From: Pithys albifrons albifrons
Lineage: Eukaryota; Chordata; Aves; Passeriformes; Thamnophilidae
Assembly: GCF_047495875.1 (NCBI RefSeq)
Contig: NC_092486.1
Coordinates: 5,655,738-5,719,737 of the forward strand
Length of the DNA stretch: 64,000 nucleotides
Reading direction: 5' to 3'
Shown: positions 40,130 to 50,400 of the stretch, piece after piece
Position numbering within the stretch: the stretch's first letter is position 1
How the letters are laid out: each line of letters opens with the position of its first letter
Notes under the pieces: generated by a model
The model's database searches: none
Told to the model about the DNA's origin: nothing
The model's input: only the letters and a program-made list of their open reading frames with translations
Position numbers and translations under genes: made by a program

Positions 40130-40440
40130 CTGTACATTTATCCTTCAACTTAGTTTAAATAACAGACATTCAAAACCACATTCTAAATTCGTCCTTCAAG
40201 TGAAGAAATCTGTAATTTGCTGCTTGTTCACAGAAAGATAAAGAACATTAAGGCAGCTGGCAAATAGGAAAACTCCAGAACAGAGCCAGTCTCAATATCA
40301 AACCCACATTTCAGTATAATGGACCATATAATTAATCCATGAATGAGATGACAAAGTCTCTAATCAGAGAGAGGCTCAGCTGTTCCTTTGTCGATTTGGT
40401 TTCTAACTCAACTGTTTCATTTAATCCTCTGAGTTAATGA
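40130..40440. promoter_or_regulatory. AT-rich candidate conserved non-coding element
   Basis: AACTTAGTTTAAATAACAGA, GAAAGATAAAGAACATTAAG, GGACCATATAATTAATCCAT and TTGTCGATTTGGTTTC. No repeats. AATTAATCC is a paired-type homeodomain motif. Function inferred. Confidence 0.3.
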
Positions 40441-40744
40441 GGGGTCTCCTCTCCTAACAAGCTGAACATTAGTGGATTCCTCCACTGAATGGAAGGACCT
40501 CAGAAGGTTTAGTGGCAAACACAAGCAGTGATTATTAACATCAAAAGGTGACGAAGATGTTGGGGCTTTATGGGAGTTGAAACCAGAAATCGTCACCTGG
40601 GAAGTTGGTTTCACTGAGAGATTCATTTACTGAAAAGAAAAAATTATTTGGAAACTGATTTCAGAGCAGAGAGAGCAAAGTCCTACAACTGTGGGACTGT
40701 GGGGAGACCTTTCCCTCCCTGGCAAGCACAAGGATCCCATCCCA
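40441..40744. other. Unannotated non-coding stretch
   Basis: Nothing recognised. Confidence 0.4.
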
Positions 40745-40875
40745 GGAGTGCCCAAGGCCAGACTGGGCAGGGCTTGGAGCAGCCTGGGACAGTGGGAGGT
40801 GTCCCTGCCCTGGGCAGAGGGTGGCACTGGGGGGGCTTTGCATTCCCTTCCAACCCAAACCATTCCATGAGCCCA
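40745..40875 (+). mobile_element. CR1 LINE 3-prime end
   Basis: GGAGTGCCCAAGGCCAGACT, GGGCAGGGCTTGGAGCAGCC, TGGGACAGTGGGAGGTGTCC, CTGCCCTGGGCAGAGGGTGG and CCCTTCCAACCCAAACCATT followed by CCATGAGCCC. Sense orientation. Confidence 0.94.
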
Positions 40876-40999
40876 CTCTATGGAGTTTAACATCTGGAAA
40901 CATCTGGAGTCACTTCAGCAAAGGCTTTGCCCCATTTCTTTGTCTTAGCCCACGAGGAGTCTCTGGCAGAAGTGACTCCCACCCAGATTCATGACCTGC
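40876..40999. other. Spacer
   Basis: Nothing recognised. Confidence 0.4.
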
Positions 41000-41120
41000 C
41001 ACTATTAAGATGTTGTTGAGATTCCCAATTAAAAGCCCTTTTTATAATATCAATTTGCATAATTACACTGGCTGTTACAGGGCCTAATTCTCCTTTCCCC
41101 TGCAGTCTCTTTGCACCATC
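41000..41120. promoter_or_regulatory. AT-rich block with a POU-type composite site
   Basis: CCACTATTAAGATGTTGTTG, CCCAATTAAAAGCCC, TTTTTATAATATCAATTTGC and ATAATTACACTGGC. It contains the octamer-like site annotated at 41053-41065. The acceptor-like CTCCTTTCCCCTGCAG at the right end (to about 41105) is a second point of interest. Confidence 0.35.
41053..41065. promoter_or_regulatory. POU/octamer plus homeodomain site
   Basis: ATTTGCATAATTA joins the octamer complement ATTTGCAT (ATGCAAAT on the minus strand) to a TAATTA core. The sequence match is exact. Binding is inference. Confidence 0.4.
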
Positions 41121-41329
41121 TGAAGGTGTTCAGCTTCACCCCAGTGAGACTCCTGAACAGCTTTGGACTTTACCTCTGGCCTTTGCTTCCCTCTCCTCTG
41201 CTGCCAGTTCTGAGCTGGGGCAGCTGCTGCTGTTGGAGAGGCAGCAAAATGGGCAATTCCCACTAATATCTGGAAGAAAAATAAAGCAGCCAAATGTGCA
41301 GCAGGAATGTAAACCTAACTAAGGATATG
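41121..41329. other. Spacer
   Basis: Nothing recognised. Confidence 0.4.
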
Positions 41330-41560
41330 GACAGCTGTCCTCGTGCTGTGTGGTTATTTGGGATGTTCTAAAACATCATTAGTTTAATTGCAAATATATT
41401 TCAATGGAGTGTTTCGATGGTTTCCCTGAATGTGGAACTCGCTGGAGAAAATGAACACAATCTATTTACTTCAAAAGGCTTTGCAATGAGTAAATCAACA
41501 TCATTTACAAATTATATTATAGCACTTCTACCAGTTTCTGTCACTGCCTCCCCAAGTGCT
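41330..41560. promoter_or_regulatory. AT-rich candidate conserved non-coding element
   Basis: AAAACATCATTAGTTTAATT, GCAAATATATTTCAATGG, GAATGTGGAACTCGCTGG and ATCAACATCATTTACAAATT. No repeats, no convincing frame. Function inferred. Confidence 0.28.
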
Positions 41561-42487
41561 GCAGGAGCAGTTTGGTTGCAAATGTTTGGGGGAAGAGCTG
41601 CCTGAGGACTTTGGGAGCTCAGGGAAGGCTGGAAAAAGCCCCTGAGCAGCTCAATCCTGTGGCCTTCCCTTGCTCCAAATCCATTATCTAGGAGAGTGTT
41701 GGGGGCTGGCACTTGAAATAATGCTCTGCTTTTAGAAGGGGAGAAGAACACAGGAAAACACCCAATTAGCACAACCCTCCAATAAAGTCCATTTGTTACA
41801 GGTGCCTGTTTTTAGTGTATTGTGAATGGCCAGGTGAGAGTCAGGGTTATTCCCAACACCCCAAGGTGTGGCAGGGAGGAGGCTGAGCTCCACCTGAAGC
41901 TGCTTGACCACCCAATACCTGGCACAGCAATTCCTTCAGAGCCCTTTCTGTCTGCTGGGGATGAAGCTCCAGTTTGTCTGGGACTCCACACACTGCCAAG
42001 GCCACATCTCCTCCAGCCCCTACTCCTCCCAGCACTTCAAAGAGTAAACTCCCCTAAATCACAAAATGTGAAGCTTCCAAACTTCATCCCTGCATATTTC
42101 AACTGTGTCTCAATGCCTGGAAAACAAGAACAGACAACAGGGGGTGTGTGATGGGCTGGGACTCATCACTGCTTTATTTTCTGCCCATTTGTGGGATGAA
42201 ACAAAACTTCCAGGAGAAAAAAAAAGCCTCAAACCCCACACATTTAACAGCTCTGACAAAGTGAGTGGAATATTTCCATCCAACTCGTGTTGGAGCCACA
42301 AGACATTGTTGGTGTTTTTGTGTCTGATTTGTCTCTCCAGAAGGGACCAAGAGGAGCTCAGTTTTACCTTCACTGACAGCACTTGAACAATCAGGTGCTG
42401 CTTTGGGACAGACATTGTCAGTCTGAGGCCCCAAGGGCAGAGCAGGTGGGGCTGGGGGTGTCTCTGTCAGATGGACACAGAACAGAC
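41561..42487. other. Unannotated non-coding stretch
   Basis: About 900 bases, nothing recognised. CCAGGTGAGAGTC at about 41829-41841 is a donor-like match without support. Confidence 0.4.
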
Positions 42488-42644
42488 CCATGGAACTGTT
42501 GGGTTACAGGAGACCTGCAAGAACATCCAGTCCACCCATTTCCCAAGGCCACCACTGACCCATGTCCCCAAGAGCCACATCCACATGGCTGTTAAACCTC
42601 CAGAAGAATGGGAACTCCACCACTGTCCTGGACAGCTCTGCTGG
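42488..42644 (-). mobile_element. CR1 LINE fragment, second subfamily
   Basis: CCATGGAACTGTTGGGTTAC, AGGAGACCTGCAAGAACATC, CAGTCCACCCATTTCCCAAG, GCCACCACTGACCCATGTCC, CCAAGAGCCACATCCACATG and GAATGGGAACTCCACCACTG then TCCTGGACAGCTCTGC. Minus orientation. Confidence 0.87.
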
Positions 42645-42684
42645 AGTGAGTCCAGATGGTAACCTTATTTCCAGATGATGAACT

Positions 42685-42819
42685 TCATAGAATCATGGAA
42701 TCCTGAATTCCCTTAAGGAAGGGGCCTTAAACCCATCCAGTGCCACCCCCTGCCTGGGCAGGGACACCTCCCACCAGCCCAGGGTGCTCCAAGCCCCATC
42801 CAACCTGGCCTGGGACACC
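42685..42819 (-). mobile_element. CR1 LINE 3-prime fragment that gave rise to a minisatellite
   Basis: TTCATAGAATCATGGAATCC, GGAAGGGGCCTTAAACCCAT, CCAGTGCCACCCCCTGCCTG, GGCAGGGACACCTCCCACCA, GCCCAGGGTGCTCCAAGCCC and CATCCAACCTGGCCTGGGAC, then ACCCCCAGGGATGGG, which is the first unit of the following array. Confidence 0.94.
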
Positions 42820-43045
42820 CCCAGGGATGGGATCCTGGCTTTGAACCCTCCCAGGGATGGGATCCTGGCTTTGAACCCTTCCAGGGATGGGATCCTGGCT
42901 TTGAACACTCCAGGGATGGGATCCTGGCTTTGAACACTCCAGGGATGGGATTCTGGCTTTGAACCCTTCCAGGGATGGGATTCTGGCTTTGAACCCTCCC
43001 AGGGATGGGATCCTGGCTTTGAACACTCCCAGGGGTGGGATTCTT
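42820..43045. repeat. 30-bp minisatellite seeded in a CR1, about 7.5 copies
   Basis: Unit contains CCAGGGATGGGATCCTGGCT followed by TTGAACCCTC; variants have ATTCTGG and AACACTCCAGG (about 28 bases). The CCAGGGATGGG part is CR1 sequence (normally CTTCCAGGGATGGGG), so expansion started inside the element. Three minus frames and part of the plus strand stay open; none is a gene. Confidence 0.95.
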
Positions 43046-43929
43046 GTCTCCAGGATGGGATTTGCCTCCCCACAGTCCCACAAACAGGGACAGTTGTGGG
43101 AGTTCTTGATTTATTTTCAAGAGCCACCACTGAAAAGCAAACAACTCATGTGGTTTTCCAAGGAAAAAGCTGGGAGGGGGTGTGGGAAGGCAAAAAATGA
43201 ACCTTTTCTTTTTAATAGCAGTAAAATGTCACCACATTAATTCTTGCAGGATTGAGAACACCCCACAGGCTTAACCTTTAGGATTACTCAATTCCTGAAA
43301 GCAACAACAACCCTCTGCATTTCCCAGATAACCAGTGGAATGGAATCCCAGTTCAGACATTCAGCATCGAGGGCTTTGTCTTGAAAACTGCCCCAAACTT
43401 GTTTCCCCCAAATCCCCAGAGCAAGATTCTCCTGGCACAGGTTGCAGCATTTCCCCCCAAAAGGGTTCCCTGGTTGAAGGGCCCATGGCCCAGTTCCCAC
43501 CTGAGCTGCAGGAAGGTCACCCAGGAACGAGCAGGACCTGCCTCAGGATGGGGGTGAGCCTGAAAAAATAACTCATTTCAGTTTGGATTTTAAAAATTCC
43601 TTCTCTCCTGCAGTCCATTGACTCCTGCCAAAGCTGAGACCCTCTTTGATTTCCTAATTCCAGGGCCTTTGCAGAGGAGCTGCCCCAACATCTGGGTACA
43701 AGGGAGGAGCATTTGATCCATTCTAACCCCCCAGGACAGGTTTTGCTTTGGCACTTTGATTTCCAGGGGCTGATGCAGGAGCTGCTCCTGGAGGAGCTGC
43801 AGGGCCCTTCCTGGGCATTTGTTGCTGCTCCACAAAAAGGTCCAAATCTGGGGATGTTTTTATGACCCAAAGGGCCTGATTAGGAGTTATCCACAGAAAA
43901 GCTGAAGAGGTGGGTTATTCTGGTGCTCA
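43046..43929. other. Unannotated non-coding stretch
   Basis: Nothing recognised. The last copy of the array fades out at TCTCCAGGATGGGATTTGCC (about 43047-43066). Confidence 0.4.
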
Positions 43930-44414
43930 CATTTGAAAGACAGAGCAGTGCTTGGCAATGACTGGGGCTTTTTTCCATTCCCTTTGGGGAAATGTGTTTC
44001 TTTTATCACAGACAGTGTATCTATAGTCATTCATAACTGTTTGGAGAATCAGCATAATATTCCCTTTCCTCCATTATCTTTTCTTAATAACTTTTTCTGC
44101 TTAGTGCTTTTTTTTCCCTTTTCCTAAGCAGCAGCTTAATATTCTCTTTGGACAGTAAGAAATATTATCCCTGCATACCAATGGTGATTTACTCACTTTG
44201 TCCCTTTCTCCTTGACTCAGCTGTTATTCCTCCTGGATTTTACTCCTCCTCTTTCCCTGGAGGCTCCTGTGGCTTTGGGGAGAGTCTCCCACCCCTGGTG
44301 CTGCAGAGGCCACTGAGGGCAGAGCTCAGTCCTGCTCCTTCCAGCAAGTCAGGCCCTCCCTGGAGATAAAAAGGGTTGAGTGAAGAGTCCAACCTGCCCT
44401 TCTGCAAGGGCTGG
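43930..44414. other. Non-coding stretch, AT-rich in its left half
   Basis: TTTATCACAGACAGTGTATC, CAGCATAATATTCCC, CTTAATAACTTTTTCTGC and GCAGCTTAATATTCTC make an AT-rich block up to about 44175. It could be conserved non-coding DNA. No gene is recognised. Confidence 0.35.
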
Positions 44415-44494
44415 AATGGCAGAACGAGGGGCAATGGCTTGAGACTGGCAGAGAGCAGGTTTAGATGAGAGGCTGGGGAGAAACTTCCCTGGGA
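44415..44494 (+). mobile_element. CR1 LINE fragment, left arm of an inverted pair
   Basis: GCTGGAATGGCAGAACGAGG, GGCAATGGCTTGAGACTGGC, AGAGAGCAGGTTTAGATGAG and AGAAACTTCCCTGGG correspond to the internal CR1 block around TTTAGATTAGATATTGGGAAG in sense orientation. Confidence 0.85.
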
Positions 44495-44500
44495 GGGAAG

Positions 44501-44622
44501 GCACTTCCAAGGATCCAGGGGCAGCCACAGCTTCTCTGGGAATTCCATCCCAGCCCCTCCCCACCCTCACAGGGAACAATTTATTCCAATATCCATCTAA
44601 ATCTACTCTTTCAGTTTGAAAA
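44501..44622 (-). mobile_element. CR1 LINE fragment, right arm of an inverted pair
   Basis: CTTCCAAGGATCCAGGGGCA, GCCACAGCTTCTCTGGGAAT, TCCATCCCAGCCCCTCCCCA, CCCTCACAGGGAACAATTTA, TTCCAATATCCATCTAAATC and TACTCTTTCAGTTTGAAAAC read as CR1 in minus orientation. The far end is the reverse complement of the block in the left arm. Confidence 0.92.
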
Positions 44623-45734
44623 CATGCCAGAGATGGGAGAGGATTCAAGGTCTTACTCTGCAAAAAGCCCTTAAAAGAAGGAGTGGGAAGGTTTCCTGTC
44701 CCCCTGCTCTGGTGGATGTGGAAACAGCAGGTGGCAAATCACACCTCTATTGTCAAAGGAATAAAGGCAGAAAAGAAAAAGCTCCTTTTTCGCTCGTGTG
44801 AGACAAGATTGGAGCCGAAGTGTCTCCAGTGTGACTGTCAGTGATGTCAGAGGAGATGAGAAAATCGCTGGTAGCCAAAACACAACAGCTGAGGGAGCAG
44901 GAGCTGTCCAGGAGCTGAGGACAAACCGAGCAGAGGCAACGGCACAGCAGAGCCTGAAGCACCTCCCTTGGCCCCAGCTCGGGGTCATCCCCTCGGGGAG
45001 AAACAAATCCTGCTGTTCTCGCCCCCAGAGAGGGGCAGTGGGAGGGAGGAAGGTTCAGTGCCCCCGTCAGGCAGCAGGGAACAGGCTGTGGCCACTTCAG
45101 CAGTTGTGAGGAGTCATCTGAGAGAGGATCACCCCCCAAAACAGTAAGTTAAACAAAACAAAGGTATTTTTGCCCCCCAACTAGTAAATAACTACAGTTC
45201 TTGGAAGGCCTGATGTGTTTATCAGCTGAGGTCACATTATCAGCACTTCTCTCAACCACTGAGTGGATTGTCCTGAACATTCCTGTCCATGAGCAGCAGG
45301 ATTGTGATGCTGCTTTATTCCTAAAGCTTCCTCACTATTATCTCTTGCCATTTTAATTGCACTCATCACTTATTAAAACCCCCAATTCCAAAGCCACGTG
45401 GTGATGGCCAAAGCCCCACAGTTTTAAACCTCCCAGCTATGGAGAATGAAAAGTGTAAAAATATCTCCTAAAGGGCTCCACACATTTATTTTTCATGATA
45501 TCTGGGGGACAAGGGAAGGGAAGATGATTTATGATTTTTCAATGCTTAAGTTGTCACAGCTGCTTCTCCTGCCTCTGTTGTGTGGTGGGAAAATAGAGTG
45601 ATCCATCCTTAACGCTGAGCTGAGCAGGGACTGCTGCAAACAGGAGCTGGCAGGCTCAGCAAGGACCAGGGAGCTGCTCCCAGGCACTCAGGGGGGTCTG
45701 GCCTGAGTGTTGGGGTGGGTTTGGTGGGTGGAGG
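44623..45734. other. Unannotated non-coding stretch
   Basis: About 1.1 kb. The part at 44785-45030 has somewhat more CpGs than the surroundings (TTTTTCGCTCGTG, AACCGAGC, CCAGCTCGGGG, CCCCTCGGGG) but falls well short of a CpG island. AT-rich at 45140-45240 and 45295-45560. No gene is recognised. Confidence 0.4.
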
Positions 45735-45777
45735 AACAGGAGGAGGAGGAGGAGGAGGAGGAGGAGGAGGAGGAGGA
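45735..45777. repeat. AGG trinucleotide repeat, about 13 units
   Basis: AGGAACAGGAGGAGGAGGAG continuing to about 45777; homopurine on the plus strand. Frames read poly-Glu, poly-Gly or poly-Arg-like runs; the minus strand reads poly-Leu. It lies inside a 296-codon plus frame (45715-46605) that has no domain and is probably not coding. Confidence 0.97.
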
Positions 45778-48700
45778 CAAAGCCATCACAGCCCCTCTGC
45801 CCCTCTGCAGCAGAACCCAAAGAGCTCAGGAGCAGCCTGGCCATGGCTCTCTCCAGCTGCTCCTCCAAGGGCAGAGCCCTCAGGAACCTGCTGGGAACTC
45901 CAGGAGAGTAAAACTTCAGCAGCAACCAGAGAAGGGGTTCCAGAGACACCCCTGCAGAGCTGGGCTGGGAGGGCAGGGCAGGGCACACCCCCAGTGCCAC
46001 CCAACAGCTCCCACTGTCCCTGCCATGGGATCCAGGTCCATCCCCAGCTCCTGCTCAGCAAAGCACTTCAGCAGCTCTTTCTGAGCCACTGGGACTTGCA
46101 AGGGAGTGATTCTGTTTTGCAAAAGGGGTTTCTGTCCTCAGGAACACAAACCCTGTGGGACAGGACCATGGGCAGGATTCAGTGCCCCTTTTGGGGTAAA
46201 ATGGACAGTCCAGGCAGCTGCTTCAAAGTGAAGGTGGAAAACCAGCCAGAGAGACACCTCAGCTACACAAGAACATTGAGATACAAAGGTGTATCTAAAC
46301 CCTTTTCAAAAGTCAGAAATAGGATGCAGAGACAGGTCCCTCAGGGTTCAGGTCCCTCTGCCAAGGCACCGGGGCTGCTCCTGCCTGCAGGGCCCAAAGA
46401 AAGGCTGAAGAACAGTCCCCACCTCCACAGTCCCCAGGGAACTCCACATCTCCTGCAGCTCTGGCACACTCCACACACATCTTCTGGGGCTGTGAGCAGA
46501 GCAAATTCGATTTGGGACTCTTGGAGAGAGCAGGCAAAATTCCTGGGACTCCCCAGGTCATTTATTTTTCATAGCATCATTTTTCTGACCATAACTACAT
46601 TGTAAATGGCAACAGCAGAGAGCCAGTGAGGCTTCTAAATGAAAATGAAAAAGCCCCACGGTTTCTTTCTCCTTCACTGAATAAACATTTAAAAGCAAAA
46701 GAACTGAGCTAGAAATCACTGGCAACAAAGAACTCTCATCACAGCTTATCTGTGGTGGCCTCCAAGCAGTGTGGTCCCACCTGCACCCCCCTGCCTGCAG
46801 GAGGGCAGTGGGGTTGGATTGTCTGGGGAGTGGGAGGGGAGGAGGGACCTGCCCCTGCCCCAAAACCCAACTGGTCTGTCGAGATCAGGAGCCTCAGCCT
46901 GAGCCATGAGCACCCAGTGGCTCCCAGTGTGAGCAGGGCTGGGATGGAGCTGCTGAGCAGCTCTGCAGGAAGAGCCTGACAATGGCAGGAGTTGATCTAA
47001 ACTTTAATTAAGAGCACATCCTCTCCCCTCCTCTGTGTCAGGCATCCCTGGCTCACGTCTTGTGCAGACTCTAAAACTCATTATTAAGTGCCCCAACTCC
47101 AATTTCTGCAGGAAAGAACCACCCAAAAGGAGTCTCAAAGAGACAAAAAAGGGGCTGTTACAAGGTTGAGTGGCTCCTGGTATGGGCTGTGGCAGGACTC
47201 ATATATTTTGCTTAATTAAGATAAGGCTGTTGCCTCTTTGCAGATTTCCCTAATCCAGAATTTATTGATGCTGCATTAAGCAGAGTTTTAAAGTGATCAA
47301 ATGCAGCTGCTGCAGCCAAAGGCACCCTGAGCTGAGCTCTAATGGAGACAGATGTGCAGGGCTGGGCCAGGCTGGCACTGCCAGCACAGCTGAGGCTGGG
47401 AGGGGCTCAAGTGCTGCTGTGAAAGGAGCTCCAGCCACTTGAACTCCTGCACTCAGCCCAGCTGTGCCCAGCCCAGGGGGCCAGGTCAGGGGTCCAGCAT
47501 TAGAATCACATCCACCCAGACACCTCCAGCCTTGAGAAGCCCAGGTTGGCACCCAGATGCCAAGGCAGGGCCCATTCCAGGCTCCAGCTGCCCAGGGCTG
47601 AGCAGGGGCAGCTGCAAACACTCCTCTTACTGGAACCACTCGAAGAGAATTGGAAGAGAAGCTCCCAAACCCCCTCTCAGTGCCTGAGAGTTGCCCTGCT
47701 CTGAGCTGGCACCTGTGCCCTGTGCCCAGCTCAACCTGCCACGCTGGGGCACGAGACACAGCTGAGCACAACATGTTTAATCCAGTTCCATTTGCTGTGG
47801 CTGCTGATTATCTGGGAGATTTATGAAAACAACTGTGATAAATGACTTGACAAACAAGATTAAGGTCCCTGAAGCTGCCCATTGTTCCCTCTGCTCCCGG
47901 GCACTGTGAGTGCTGTGGCACATTAACCAAACTCCTTTTTATTCCCTTCCACTTCCAATGTCAAGTTATCTTGTTCCAGTTCTTTCCAAATTAGAATATT
48001 ATTTTCTATATGCACATCACACACAATCCCCAAAGCCATTCCCAGGCTGCCCAAGTGCCCTGAGCCCCAGGACGTGCCCCCTGTGCCTCCAGCCCCCCAG
48101 ACAAGCAGCAGCTGCCCCAGCAAAGGCAAGGCTGAAAACAGCCACAAACAGCTTCTCTCCTCTGCAAGGGGGAAAAATAACTAATCAAGGGTGTTCCTGC
48201 TGTCTGATTGTTTGGAACTGAGTGCTCAGAGCAAGATTGCAGCAGTTTCCTGGTGGCTGAGGGGTTGGCCCAGCACAGGTCCCTGTTCTGCTCCTCACTC
48301 TGGACTGGGCCTTTGAACCAGGGACTGGAATTAAAACACAAAATCAAACCACAAAACAAGCAGTTTTTGACCCAGGTTAGAGAAGTGCCCTGCAGTGCCA
48401 ACCCTCCCAGCAGTGTCTGAGCTGAGCAGGGCTGGGGGTGCTGCCCAGTGCCAGCAAAGCTGCAGCTTTGGCCACGCTCTGTGCCAGCACCACCCCTGGG
48501 ATGTGCCCAAACCCCCCCAGGTGCTGCTGCTCCCTCATGGCAGAGCTGCCCAGGGGAGAAGGGGCTGAAGTCGTGGCAGGGAGACAAAATAGGAACAGAT
48601 TTGTAGGTAGAGTCTTACTTAAAAAAAAGTAAAATGACACAGTTGAGAGGGGATAAAGAAAAACATAAAGTATTAATTAGTCTGGCAAATCAATTAATAG

Positions 48701-49040
48701 CTCAGCAGCACAACCCAGTCCTGCTGGAGGCCTCAGCCTGTGCTCAGGCCCAGGGGAAGGGGCTGCTGTGGCCAAAATTCTCCTTTCATTTCAGGGAATG
48801 AGGCTTGGCAGAAATTTGAGAGCAAACAATACTTTTTTTTAAATGGTAGAATAGACTTACACAAATCCCAAAAGACAAATGTTTCCCTTTTCAATAATGC
48901 AAATAATGTTTTTAACCTCATTTTGGGTACCAAATTCCCATTGCACAGTTTAATACTATCACACTCTGTACAGAAATGCATCTGAGCTGTCTCAGCAGGG
49001 GATAAACCCCACAGTGATCTCCTCTACCAGGAGCCTCCCA
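45778..49040. other. Unannotated non-coding stretch
   Basis: About 3.3 kb. No gene, CR1 or tandem array is recognised. AT-rich islands: 46558-46700, 47195-47300 (TTGCTTAATTAAGATAAGG), 47775-47870, 48600-48705 (AGTATTAATTAGTCTGGC) and 48825-48960. These may hold regulatory elements; nothing more can be said. Confidence 0.4.
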
Positions 49041-49113
49041 GGTAAACAAACTCCAGGAAATTTACCCAGGTAAATAAACTCCAGGAAATTTACCCAGGTA
49101 AATAAACTCCAGG
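49041..49113. repeat. 28-bp tandem repeat, about 2.6 copies
   Basis: Unit GGTAAATAAACTCCAGGAAA followed by TTTACCCA. The first copy has AAACAAAC; the last is truncated at CCAGGAGGGG. Confidence 0.93.
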
Positions 49114-49559
49114 AGGGGACTGTGCAGGGGACCCTCCCAGAGTGCCAGGAACATTTGATTAAGTATCAGCTCACTGTGACATCCCTTCTGTCTCAGTCTA
49201 CAACGTGGACTGACTTCAGAGATGCTGAGCCAGAGGAGTTCCAGCAGTGGATGTTTTCCAAGGCAGTATCCTGGACTGTCACTTTTTGGGCCTATCAATC
49301 CATACCTTTGCTAATTTTCAGGCTCTCCTCGATTGCAATGGACCTTCATCAGCTGTTCTCAAATGCATTTAATCCCATTAGCAGAGGAGAGAAGTTTGCA
49401 GAGTAACCCTCCCTGCCCAGTCCCCTCCTCCTTCTCAGAGCACCAAGATGTGCAGCAGAAAATCCCCCTGAATAGGAAATTTTCTGAGTAATTCTGCCAC
49501 AATTCTCCCAGGAGCTCCCAGTCAAGGCTGAACAATCCAGCAAAAGCCCTGCAGAGCAG
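49114..49559. other. Unannotated non-coding stretch
   Basis: Nothing recognised. Confidence 0.4.
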
Positions 49560-49880
49560 GAGAGAAATTAATCATGCATTTTTAAGGGGTTTGAACCTCC
49601 TCGTAGGATTTAATGAAGAATTCTGTGGAGTTTTTAAAGGTATGGGGAAAAAAGTCTCCCCAAGTCGATAAATTGGATTGAATGTAAATGAAGTTGATGA
49701 ATATGAGAGAAGATCTGGCCCTACCCAGAGGCAATCCTGAGGCAGCCCTGGCTGTTTCCTGGCTGCTCTTTGTGATTTTTATTGCCTCCATTATTGCATC
49801 CATTCCACAGAAGGCAACAGCAAAGGTGTCATTAACTGCACACCAAATAACTTCCAAAGACTCCTTCAATTTTTAATGCT
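49560..49880. promoter_or_regulatory. Repeat-free candidate conserved non-coding element
   Basis: ATTAATCATGCATTTTTAAG, GATTGAATGTAAATGAAGTT, GATGAATATGAGAGAAG, TTTTTATTGCCTCCATTATT and GCATCCATTCCACAGAAGGC. A 95-codon frame on the minus strand (49582-49869) and a 62-codon frame on the plus strand (49688-49876) overlap. Neither shows a known domain, so shared low divergence of a non-coding element is as likely as an exon. Confidence 0.3.
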
Positions 49881-50400
49881 CCAAGAGTGCAGGTTCTCCA
49901 CTGGCTCCTTCCTGAGGTGGACATTTTGAGCATCGTTACAAAATACCTGGTTTTCTGCACAAAGCAGGAGCAGTTTCTGCTGAAATAGCCCCTCATTTTC
50001 CCTCAGTGAAGAGGGAAAGCAGGTACCAGGTGTGGAAGCCAACTCTGACAGTCCCTGCCTTTGCCCACCAGGAACACAAGTCCCTCCTCTGCTAAATCTC
50101 CTTGGAAACTGCTAAAAAACTCTTTCACTCACCTTTTGCCCCCACTACTACAGAAAACCTATCACAAAATGCAATTAAAAACACGACAAAATAATCTGAA
50201 GTCCGTGAAGTCTCAGGTGTGATATTCTCCACCAGAAATAAAAGGAATTTAAAGATGCCAAAGATTCCTGGAGCCCTCACTTGTTTTGTTCCAATCTAAG
50301 ACATTCCTTTAAGATTAGCTCAGAGTCTAAAGGAGCTTAAACCCATTTTCTGTTGAATTTCCAGAACACAACTTCAATAAGTCAATTGAACTTGTGGATC
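49881..50400. other. Unannotated AT-leaning stretch
   Basis: Nothing recognised; moderately AT-rich from 50150. Confidence 0.4.

Noticed and set aside
44785..45030. CpG island or promoter
   Set aside because: Only about ten CpGs in 250 bases and no core promoter motif; below usual island criteria.
49582..49876. Conserved small exon encoding a membrane-like peptide (LLFVIFIASIIASIP)
   Set aside because: Overlapping frames on both strands, no splice sites that fit, and AT-rich composition explains the hydrophobic run.
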